In this document: positions 34,907 through 42,473 of the stretch, in pieces
How positions within the stretch are numbered: the first letter of the stretch is position 1
Layout of the letters: every line of letters begins with the position of its first letter
Origin: Pedobacter terrae
GTDB taxonomy: Bacteria > Bacteroidota > Bacteroidia > Sphingobacteriales > Sphingobacteriaceae
Direction of reading: 5' to 3'
Assembly: GCF_900100705.1 (NCBI RefSeq)
Contig: NZ_FNCH01000011.1
Span: 124,001 to 188,000, forward strand
Length of the DNA: 64,000 nt
Translations under genes and position numbers: made by a program
The notes under the pieces: generated by a model
What the model was told of the DNA's origin: nothing
What the model saw: only the letters and a program-made list of their open reading frames with translations
Database searches by the model: none

Positions 34907-35625
34907 TGCTCCTGGCTTTTATACCATTAACGAGGGTGATATTTTAATTTATCCGCGCTGATCTTTCTGTGAATGAGTGTGGTTTATGCATTGTTGTTTG
35001 GTGATTAATTTTTTCCAATATAAAAGATGCATCCATTACAAATTAGATGGGGAATAGTAAGGACCGGGCGAATTACGGCAAAAAACATAGTTTGATTAGT
35101 GCCTGTGGCTGCTAAATCTGGTGTTAAATTTTTAACAACATTTATTCTCCATCCCATACAAATTTGGAGCCAGCGTGCCAACGGAAAGTAGCAACTCTGC
35201 AATTGAACTGACATTTGTTTTTTGGTTATTCAACATTTCAATACACTTTTGCGGATGTCTGCAGGCAATATTTAATGGATAATATCATCATGTCTTCGTT
35301 TATGGAGACAGAGCGGCTTATTTCCCCGATGTTAAATGTCTATAGTTGAATCTTACCTACTGCAACCCATTCCGTAAAATCCGTTACGCTTCGCCCTCAT
35401 AAAAATGGCCACATCGCGTAAGCGTCAAACATCACTTTAAGTCAAAAGCGGCGTCTTTAGCTCGAACGAAGGGCCATTTAAAATATAATATATAAGCTAA
35501 AAACCTGGAAGCTGTAATGTAATATTGTTCATATCATATACCAATTTATGATAAGTGCCATTATGAAATAATAGCTGTTAGACCAGATTAAATGCCAGGA
35601 AATTAAAAATAATATTGCATAAGGG
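34907..35625. other. Intergenic region without recognisable gene
   Basis: About 720 bases. A minus-strand frame at 35005-35214 contains MGWRINVVKNLTPDLAATGT but matches no family I know and has no clear start signal. Near 35370-35475 there is a GC-richer stretch (gccacatcgcgtaagcgtca; gcgtctttagctcgaacgaa), unlike its AT-rich surroundings, that looks like debris of a foreign or repeated element. Confidence 0.4.
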
Positions 35626-36717
35626 TTATCCTTGCTCCATATTCAGTGTCAGCGTAGTTGAAAATTCAAGTCCCGTGGTTGTTTTTGCGCTTACCGTAAA
35701 TTTATAGGAACCTTGCGTTAGGGTTGTATTCTTTTTAACGGTCACCGATCCTGTTTTTTCATCAATGCCAAATATGCCGTCCTTATTGTCAATGGCAACC
35801 CCATTTTTTTCAATTGAAGTGATGCTGAAAGTGGATTTATACTGTTCAGGGTATAGCGTTGGCGAGGCTGACAGGTAACCATTAGATAAAGCAATATAAA
35901 CGCTATTGGTGAGGATAGTTAAATTCAGATCAGCATAATACGTTCCATAAAAAAATTTAATCTGCGGAATGAAAGTTACTTTGAAGGCTCTTGATGCAAT
36001 GGTAAAACCATCTTTTTGTAGTACCGGAATAAGGTCATAAGCCTTTTCTGCCTTTTTCGCCGGATCACCGGCATTGGTGCCAAAACTCAATTTGTTTGAA
36101 ACGAATGATATAGCTGTTCCAAGTGTCGCTTTATTTTCCAATGTCCACGTGCTATTTGTTAACCATGCAGCAGGAGCTTCCATTTCGAAGGCAGCTGCGT
36201 CTCCGTAAAGAACATAAGCGGAGGGAACAGCGCTCTGGTTATCTAATCCTTTGATGGTCAGTTCTGCGGGGCTAATCTTTAAATCAAAAGTCTGCTTGGC
36301 CTCAATGCCCTGCGATTTAGAACTAACCTGTACCGTAACCTTATAACTTTCGGGTATTTTATTTCCACTTGTGGATGATACGCTGTTATTTGGGTAAAGC
36401 AGCATACTGTTTACATGCAGTTTTCCTGTAGTTTTATCAAAAACAATGGCACGCGAAAGCTGGTCGCGAAGTTTTACGGAAGTATTAACCTGTATATTCT
36501 CTACCTGGCTAAAATCCAGACTAATACCGGCATCAGTAGCATTCTGTACACTAGCTGGCAGGCTGATGTCTTGTTCCTGTCCATAAACCAACGATACGGT
36601 GGATGGCAAGCCCAAATCAATTGTATTAAGTTCCAGCTGTTTATCTTTTTTACAGGCCGATACCGACAGGAATAATCCTGCAATTAATAGTACTCTTGGG
36701 TAATTCTTTAAAATCAT
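35626..36717 (-). CDS. Surface lipoprotein with Ig-like beta repeats, partner of the TonB receptor
   Basis: 363 residues from the ATG at 36717 (an ATG six codons upstream would delay the signal). Lipobox FLSVSACKKDK at about residue 22. The mature part looks all-beta: GLPSTVSLVYGQEQDISLPA, PESYKVTVQVSSKSQGIEAK and TKTGSVTVKKNTT-like segments near the C-terminus (DEKTGSVTVKKNTTLTQGSY), which suggest Ig/cadherin-like repeats. Divergent from the TonB receptor gene and sharing its palindromic control region, so the two are probably co-regulated parts of one uptake system. No specific family is recognised. Confidence 0.82.
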   Translation of the reverse strand: MILKNYPRVLLIAGLFLSVSACKKDKQLELNTIDLGLPSTVSLVYGQEQDISLPASVQNATDAGISLDFSQVENIQVNTSVKLRDQLSRAIVFDKTTGKLHVNSMLLYPNNSVSSTSGNKIPESYKVTVQVSSKSQGIEAKQTFDLKISPAELTIKGLDNQSAVPSAYVLYGDAAAFEMEAPAAWLTNSTWTLENKATLGTAISFVSNKLSFGTNAGDPAKKAEKAYDLIPVLQKDGFTIASRAFKVTFIPQIKFFYGTYYADLNLTILTNSVYIALSNGYLSASPTLYPEQYKSTFSITSIEKNGVAIDNKDGIFGIDEKTGSVTVKKNTTLTQGSYKFTVSAKTTTGLEFSTTLTLNMEQG

Positions 36718-36732
36718 ATTTATTTTTTTTTG

Positions 36733-36821
36733 CAAAAGTATATCTTAAATTTTAATAACGCAACATAATTGCATTAATAATGCAATTATGTTGCGTTTGT
36801 TTATTGGGCTTACTATATTTG
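36733..36821. promoter_or_regulatory. Divergent promoter pair built on a 41-bp palindrome
   Basis: A palindrome with 20-base perfect arms and one central base spans 36757-36797 (left arm AACGCAACATAATTGCATTA). Rightward promoter: TTG at 36791-36793, 20 bases, TATATTTG at 36814-36821. Leftward promoter: TTG read from 36763 to 36761, 20 bases, TACTTTTG read from 36740 to 36733. So each arm supplies one -33 box. Each arm also contains an inner GCAA-n5-TTGC repeat. This is the layout of a repressor site, probably Fur/Zur-type given the ZnuD-like receptor; the identity of the regulator is inference. Confidence 0.8.
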
Positions 36822-36851
36822 CCGCTTTTAAGAATAAACCATACAAATTTG

Positions 36852-39251
36852 ATGATGAACCTGCGGTACTTTGCGAGATGTGTTTCCATTTTTATTTTAC
36901 TTATTCCGGGCCTTGATGGTTATGCGCAGGTAAAAACAACAAAAGATTCTGCCACGATACATCAATTGGCCGATGTAGAGGTTAGTGCCGCCATTCCAGA
37001 TCCACTGCCTGCTACCAAAAAGATTTCACGAAAAACACTGGATTTTGTTCAATCTAATACGTTGGGAGAAACTTTAAGCCATATACCTGGCATCCAGAAT
37101 GCAGGTTTTGGGCCAAACTCAGGCAGCCCGATGATCAGGAGCCTGAGTGGAAACAGGGTTAAAATTCTTCAAAATGGTCTGGCAGTAAGTGATTTGTCAG
37201 GAATCAGCCCTAATCTAAATGTTATTTCCGATATGGATAATTTATTGGGCATCGATATTTATCAGGCCGAAGCCAGCGTACGCTATGGAGGGAAAGCGAT
37301 AGGCGGGGCAATAGATCTTCGTGACAATACCATTCCCAGGCAGCTGAGTAAGCAGCGTTTAACCGGAAGCCTCATTAATATGGGTGGAAGTAACTCAGGT
37401 TTTAAGCAGGCAATTGACCTTAACGGTAAGCTGGGCGGTAAGTGGAGCTGGCACGTGGGCGGGATGAACCGCTGGAATTACGACTTGAGAATTCCCGGCA
37501 ATACCAAAGCGCCAATAGCCTATGATCCGGCTATTGATAACCTGACTGCAAGCATGGCGCAGGTAGATGTGGATAAAGTGACAACGCGGAACTTAACTTT
37601 ATATCCATACATCAGCCAATTTGCTCTCGATTACCTGAACGATCCGCAATGGGGGCTTAGTGAGGCCGATTTATATACCTTTCAGGAAAAATCGTCAATA
37701 GGAGGTATGCTGGTCGCCAATCCGAAAAACCCGGTTTACATTTCTGGGCAACCCGCCGGTACGCCTTTCTCCACTACTACGGTAAGAAGCATTACTGATT
37801 ATGCACCGGTACAAAGGGGAATTATGCCAAATAGCCACTCCAATAGTTATGCTTTCAATGCTGGTACTGCTTATCTGGGAAAAGATTTAGATATAGGTAT
37901 AGGCTTTCGCCGGTCTTACGGTTATTATGGAATTCCCGGCTTTTCTTTGCGTAAAATGCCCGGACATACGCATGAGGATGGGTCAGCGCATTACAACCAG
38001 GTTTATCTTCCTATCAATACCCGTTCTGAACATAATAATGTACTAATGGAGTCTGCTTTTCGGCCGAAGGGTGTTGGCCTGCACGAAATCAGGCTTAACT
38101 ATTCGACGGGATTTGGTCAGGATAGCGAACTTACCGGAAGCTATCTCGCTAATCGTTTTCAAAGTCTTCAGCATAACCTTCGCCTGGAAATTGCGCAGGA
38201 TGAAATTGAACACCTTACTGGCCTGAGTGGCTTCGATGCATCTTATCTGCGCATGAAGGGAGCGGGTGAAGAACGCTATCTGCCTGATAACAGCAGCAGG
38301 GAATATGGGTTCTTTACCCAACAGAAAATAAGCTTTTCACCCCTCGAGGTCAATTTAGGCTATCGCCGGGATCAGGTGAGCAGGAGGGCCGAACTTACCA
38401 AAGGTTATACCCCAAGCAGGGGCCTGGGTGGAGGTAAATTAGCTGCGCGTACCTTCGGACTCGATCAGTACAATGCTTCACTGTTGCTTAAAGTGATTGA
38501 TATTGCCTTTTTAAAGGCCTCTTATAATCAGGCAGAGCGAGCACCCGATGTGAATGAACTTTATGCCGGTAACGACCATTATGCCATTATGATTGAAGAA
38601 AATGGCGACGACAGGTTAAATAAGGAAAGGGCGGGGACGGCTGAGTTTGGAGTTGGCCTGAAATACAAGGATATTAGTTTCTCGCTCAGTCATTATCAAA
38701 CCAGCTTTCAAAATTATCTTTATCTGGCGCATACCGGCATTTCCAGGTCGGGCGGTTTTTTGGTTAAGGAATGGCGCCAGGCAGATACTAAAATTACCGT
38801 ATGGGAGGCGGAAATGGCCATGCTAAAAAGTTTCGGTAGTTTTAAAATTAATATGGGTGGTTACTTCGATCTGGTGAGAAATATGAATGTTTCGCACCAA
38901 AGCCTTAGAGATTGGGCAGAAGGAGATTACATGCCAAATATGCCAACCAGCCGTTTTGGTTTTTCAGGATCGGTTTCGCGCAAACGAATAGAACTCAACG
39001 TTCTTTTTGACCGGTATCTTAAACAGCGCTTTTTGGGAAAAAATATTAACCCCGAACCCCCAATGCCCGCCTATTCATTACTCAGCGTCAGGTGCTCATT
39101 TAAATCAATGCTTCATAAATTCAGTTTAAACTATTTCCTGGAAGGCAGTAATTTGCTTAATGTGGAAGCGCGACCTCAAAACTCGTTACTGAAATACCTT
39201 GCGCCGCTGCCTGGTCTTAATATCTCGATGGGTATAAAAATCGGTGTATAA
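36852..39251 (+). CDS. TonB-dependent receptor, ZnuD-like (probable metal uptake)
   Basis: 799 residues from ATG 36852 (MMNLRYFARCVSIFILLIPG, signal peptide ending at GYAQ); the earlier ATG at 36780 lies inside the palindromic operator and before the promoter's -7 box. Plug features: TLGETLSHIPGIQNAGFGPN, GSPMIRSLSGNRVKILQNGL, ISPNLNVISDMDNLLGI and EASVRYGGKAIGGAIDLRDN, which follow the ZnuD pattern. A loop near residue 375 is His-rich (KMPGHTHEDGSAHYNQ), as expected for zinc or another metal. The barrel ends LPGLNISMGIKIGV. Unlike SusC it has no N-terminal regulatory-like domain. Metal specificity is inference. Confidence 0.85.
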   Translation: MMNLRYFARCVSIFILLIPGLDGYAQVKTTKDSATIHQLADVEVSAAIPDPLPATKKISRKTLDFVQSNTLGETLSHIPGIQNAGFGPNSGSPMIRSLSGNRVKILQNGLAVSDLSGISPNLNVISDMDNLLGIDIYQAEASVRYGGKAIGGAIDLRDNTIPRQLSKQRLTGSLINMGGSNSGFKQAIDLNGKLGGKWSWHVGGMNRWNYDLRIPGNTKAPIAYDPAIDNLTASMAQVDVDKVTTRNLTLYPYISQFALDYLNDPQWGLSEADLYTFQEKSSIGGMLVANPKNPVYISGQPAGTPFSTTTVRSITDYAPVQRGIMPNSHSNSYAFNAGTAYLGKDLDIGIGFRRSYGYYGIPGFSLRKMPGHTHEDGSAHYNQVYLPINTRSEHNNVLMESAFRPKGVGLHEIRLNYSTGFGQDSELTGSYLANRFQSLQHNLRLEIAQDEIEHLTGLSGFDASYLRMKGAGEERYLPDNSSREYGFFTQQKISFSPLEVNLGYRRDQVSRRAELTKGYTPSRGLGGGKLAARTFGLDQYNASLLLKVIDIAFLKASYNQAERAPDVNELYAGNDHYAIMIEENGDDRLNKERAGTAEFGVGLKYKDISFSLSHYQTSFQNYLYLAHTGISRSGGFLVKEWRQADTKITVWEAEMAMLKSFGSFKINMGGYFDLVRNMNVSHQSLRDWAEGDYMPNMPTSRFGFSGSVSRKRIELNVLFDRYLKQRFLGKNINPEPPMPAYSLLSVRCSFKSMLHKFSLNYFLEGSNLLNVEARPQNSLLKYLAPLPGLNISMGIKIGV

Positions 39252-39259
39252 AGGAGAAA

Positions 39260-39487
39260 ATGTATGTGCCTGAAATTCAATACCCCAAAAACGATAATGA
39301 AATTGAAAAGCCTGGCTGGATAACCGAGTGAACTAAGAAAGGTAATGGTACAATCTCTGGAGATCCAAATAGCGCACATCATTCAATTAAAGAAATACCA
39401 GGAAATCCTAATCGTATCCATCCAGCCCAGCACAAACCTTATGTTATTTTTAGGAAAGACGGGGTAAGCTCCAATGCATTGGGTTAG
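39260..39487 (+). pseudogene. Small interrupted ORF, possible toxin-domain scrap
   Basis: From ATG 39260: MYVPEIQYPKNDNEIEKPGW, ITE, an in-frame TGA, then TKKGNGTISGDPNSAHHSIK, EIPGNPNRIHPAQHKPYVIF and RKDGVSSNALG to a stop, all in one frame (76 codons). The His/Asn/Pro-rich second part has the feel of a nuclease-type C-terminal toxin domain of polymorphic toxins, but I cannot name a family. Sits directly after the TonB receptor gene. Confidence 0.35.
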
Positions 39488-39595
39488 ACCTGTACAAAGT
39501 AAACCTGCAGTTTTAAAAACTGGTCTTAGCGCTAAAGCCTCAATAGCAGTTCAGTTCGGGTTTACGGTTTTAAAATTTTTGCAGTAGCAAAGGCA

Positions 39596-39859
39596 TCATT
39601 CCGTATCAATATTGTAAACCTGTGTAACGTCTTGATTTGTGACAGCCTGCCCGAGAATATTCTGCTGTTGCTGGGCGTTCACAGCATTTTGAAACATAAT
39701 ACCCGTAGAATGTGCTGCAGTTTGATAAACATTTCCCAATGCGACTGGCGGTGCTTCCGCTACAACTTTTACATTGGACTGCGTAACAGCGTCTGTAACT
39801 TGTTCATTGATGGATGCTGATCGGGTCTCTGCTGCTGATTGGTTTTCTTCTGGATCCAT
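39596..39859 (-). CDS. RebB family R-body protein
   Basis: 87 residues. The conserved RebB pattern is clear: SINEQVTDAVTQSNVKVVAE, then APPVALGNVYQTAAHSTGIM, FQNAVNAQQQQNILGQAVTN and VTQVYNIDTE. RebB proteins polymerise into extendable protein ribbons (R-bodies) in some bacteria. Here it stands alone: no second reb gene and no rebD-like neighbour in the window. Isolated RebB homologues are known in Bacteroidota and their role is unclear. Minus strand, no operon partner. Confidence 0.9.
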   Translation of the reverse strand: MDPEENQSAAETRSASINEQVTDAVTQSNVKVVAEAPPVALGNVYQTAAHSTGIMFQNAVNAQQQQNILGQAVTNQDVTQVYNIDTE

Positions 39860-40079
39860 GATGTTGTTTTAGTTTTGATATAAAGTTAACAAATAGCAGG
39901 ATAAAAAGCTGCTTTTTAAAATTCAATCCCGTTTTCGTTTTCTGGTTATTTCGAAATGTACGTGGGTGGAGATATGCTGATCAGGGAGCGGCTTATTAAA
40001 ACATTCGGCAAAGCCTGACCAGTCTGTAAATATAGCAATGATGTCTTAAAACGTTTCAATTTAAGAGAGAGGTCCGTGC

Positions 40080-40109
40080 CCTTCAACCACCTTGTCGGGT
40101 GGTTGAAGG
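40080..40109 (+). terminator. Isolated strong hairpin (possible end of a small RNA)
   Basis: Perfect 12-base arms CCTTCAACCACC and GGTGGTTGAAGG around TTGTCG, followed by ATTTTCCTTT. No plus-strand gene ends nearby (the closest stops about 600-800 bases upstream), so it may close an unannotated RNA starting somewhere in 39900-40050. Confidence 0.55.
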
Positions 40110-40250
40110 ATTTTCCTTTAATTTAAGCTTGCGCCATTTTCGTTCATATCTCGTTAACAGGAATTTACAGCTGATTGTAGCATCGTTAATCCACTCATTT
40201 AATCTGAAATACCTGGTCAGATAAATCATTTTAAAACCATAAACCTACCC

Positions 40251-40524
40251 CTGAAAAACATCTATTCTAATTCCGCTACCTTAATTATTTTATTTATTGT
40301 TTCCATACTGATCATTGCAGGGGGTGCAAAAAAGATCAAACCTGGTAAATGAAGTAAAAAAGTATTTTCAGGTTGACCATACGACAGCTAATGCTTACGA
40401 TGGTGGTTTCGCTTTAACTTACAGCCAGATGGCTATGCAGAAATTCTTTCATTTGGCTACATCCGCTATCGGGAGGCCCATATCATATCCGGAAGCTCAA
40501 TGGCCAAAACATCAAAATACTTAA
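40251..40524 (+). pseudogene. Broken paralogue of the lipoprotein at 48412
   Basis: Nearly the same DNA as 48412-48690, including about 90 bases upstream (aatctgaaatacctggtcag). The start codon is CTG in place of ATG (gaaaaacatctattctaatt follows in both). A one-base deletion at about 40325 (gggggtgc versus gggggatgc) shifts the frame after the lipobox; further indels follow (cgctttaacttacagcc). The homologous gene continues about 80 bases beyond the end of similarity. Confidence 0.85.
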
Positions 40525-40554
40525 AGTTAAATTTTATTTATTACGCTCTAATAA

Positions 40555-41727
40555 TTAACGATAATAGTAAATACCGTTAACCATCGCAACGCCGCAGGTA
40601 GTTTCAAAAGCATTACGTATGCTTTCTGGCGTGCGGGTTCCCCATATATTCCACATAAGTCCCTGGCTATTGCGAATAGACCATGCCTGTGCTGCATTGG
40701 CATCAAGCCAAGGCCCGTAATTACTTGCTGTACCGGTATTTTTTACAAAAAGGCAGGCCCAGCGTGCAAAAATACTTTTCATGCCCTGTGTATCAGCAAT
40801 GCCATTCTCATCTTTTAAAATTCCTCCTGGCGAGTTACAAAGGCTATTGCGTGCATAATCCATCGCTTTGGTACCCATTAACAGGTAGTTTATGGCAGGA
40901 AAATCAGCACGTAATAAATCACATGCGCCAATAAAAGTTCCCTGCGTATAAGAAAGTGCACCCTCGGTAATGGTACCGGCCTTGTTAATTGCCCCTTTAA
41001 CTTCACCGCTTGATGAATCGTAAAGTCTGTTCACCATCCAATCCATAATAAGCTTAGCCTTGTTTTTATAACTTACATCACCTGTTGCCTGGTATAACAG
41101 CATCGCACATATAACTGCCGGCGCGTTTACACAGGTATTTTTAGTTTGATTATCGGTAGTCCACCATAAGCCACCACCTAACGATTGCGTATCCCAGGCG
41201 CGGTTCCACATCATGTTAAAATTATTTTTTGCCATATCCAACATGCCGCCATCATTGGTTATTTTAAAAGCCCTTACACACATTAGTGCTCCCCAAACAA
41301 TATCATCATTAAATTTATTGTTAGACCACAGTAAACCATAACCATCCCTTACCCCATTGTATAAATAAGAAATCTTGTTTTTTAAATCGGTGCCGGGATT
41401 TATATTATAGGCATCTATCAGCATTTCAATCGCTTCCTGCTGGGTCCAGAAATCCATTCTACCGGTGTGGTTATCATCTTTCCAGTAATATGCCTTATAG
41501 GAAGGACCATATGTGCCGTATTGATTATAAAAATGATTGTTATAAACCTGCATGGCCAATAAGGCCTCACTTTTAGTAGGTATTGAAAGGGCTGCCACCG
41601 TATTGGATTTTGCATTCGAGGCACTTTTTTCAGGTGATAAAAGTGCGATATCTGATTGGTCTTTTTTACAGGCAGTAAACAAACAGCCTAAAGCAAAGAT
41701 GGTTGCTAAAAGTATTTTTTGTTGCAT
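40555..41727 (-). CDS. Glycoside hydrolase family 76 (alpha-1,6-mannanase type) lipoprotein
   Basis: 390 residues from the ATG at 41727 (MQQKILLATIFALGCLFTAC), preferred because it starts the signal peptide with lipobox LFTAC. The mature enzyme has the (alpha/alpha)6 features of GH76: AYYWKDDNHTGRMDFWTQQE, the adjacent catalytic Asp pair in NKFNDDIVWGALMCVRAF near residue 150, WNRAWDTQSLGGGLWW, and NAPAVICAMLLYQATGD. GH76 enzymes cleave alpha-1,6-mannan backbones of fungal cell walls. No SusCD or other GH gene lies next to it. Located at the outer surface by lipid anchor. Confidence 0.92.
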   Translation of the reverse strand: MQQKILLATIFALGCLFTACKKDQSDIALLSPEKSASNAKSNTVAALSIPTKSEALLAMQVYNNHFYNQYGTYGPSYKAYYWKDDNHTGRMDFWTQQEAIEMLIDAYNINPGTDLKNKISYLYNGVRDGYGLLWSNNKFNDDIVWGALMCVRAFKITNDGGMLDMAKNNFNMMWNRAWDTQSLGGGLWWTTDNQTKNTCVNAPAVICAMLLYQATGDVSYKNKAKLIMDWMVNRLYDSSSGEVKGAINKAGTITEGALSYTQGTFIGACDLLRADFPAINYLLMGTKAMDYARNSLCNSPGGILKDENGIADTQGMKSIFARWACLFVKNTGTASNYGPWLDANAAQAWSIRNSQGLMWNIWGTRTPESIRNAFETTCGVAMVNGIYYYR

Positions 41728-42099
41728 AATTTCAGTCCATAGGAAGGTAACCCCCATGGCTTAATGGTAATTTTCTTGTTCATAGTTAAAACTGATTTTT
41801 ATAGATAGGATGTTTTGGTTAGCGGTGTAACGATAAAATTTTCGGTTAGTTGAATATACACACTTGTAATGAATAACATACAATAATGGTTCGCGCAACG
41901 AATATTTTACAAAAGCGCACTTAGGAATGACGATGAAACATCGAATTGCTGGTTTCGGTGGAATAAACTATAAACTTATCAATAAAAAAATAGAACAGCT
42001 TGTAAGCCCTAACTATAATATGGCTCGGGAAACGATAGTTTCAATAGTAGGTTGAGCCGGGTAAACGCTTACAAAGTACGCTGATCGATACGCGGAGTT

Positions 42100-42190
42100 T
42101 CGCCCACAATGCCGTAGCTACCCATCATGATATAAACCGCATAACCGTTCAAGGCCTGCGCACGTACGTAACTTTCGAACGATTCTCTTA
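42100..42190 (-). pseudogene. Fragment of a second NUC nuclease gene
   Basis: About 90 bases closely match the nuclease gene at 27120-27210. Minus strand reads ESFESYVRAQALNGYAVYIM then MGSYGIVGE; the intact gene has ESFESYLRAQALNGYEVYVI then MGSYGTGG. Nothing of the catalytic motifs remains. The rest of the 41728-42278 gap holds no recognisable gene. Confidence 0.8.
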
Positions 42191-42278
42191 ACGGTGTCTA
42201 ATCAAACAGATGCAAGCCCAAATTCAAAACCAATCCACGGATAACAATGTTATATAGCTAAACTTAAAAATTACGATT

Positions 42279-42431
42279 ATGGCAAGAGGAACAAAAGTGG
42301 AGCGCAATTCGGTTTCCAACCAGGAGCACGAGATCAAATACGAAGCGAATAAACTGGATGTAAAACCAGGCAAAATAAAAGATGCCAAGGAAAGCACCGG
42401 TAATCAGCGAAAAGCAATTGAAAAAAAGGTG
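42279..42431 (+). CDS. DUF3606-like small protein
   Basis: 50 residues: MARGTKVERNSVSNQEHEIK, then YEANKLDVKPGKIKDAKEST, GNQRKAIEKR. The pattern (E-I-K-Y-E-A-x-K-L ... GN-R-A-I-E) fits the DUF3606 helix-turn-helix-like small family common in Bacteroidota and Proteobacteria. It ends 42 bases before the ATG of the exonuclease-ligase gene, reads the same way and may be co-transcribed. Too short for most gene finders. Confidence 0.7.
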
Positions 42432-42473
42432 AAATAAAACTGCGAGCCCCACATGGGGCTTTTTTTAGCGCTG

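Noticed and set aside
35005..35214. A 69-residue minus-strand frame in the gap at 35 kb
   Set aside because: No family, no promoter or ribosome site, isolated; not enough support.
36780..36851. Upstream ATG at 36780 as start of the TonB receptor
   Set aside because: It lies inside the palindrome and before the -7 box, and the resulting N-terminus is not a signal peptide; ATG 36852 begins one.
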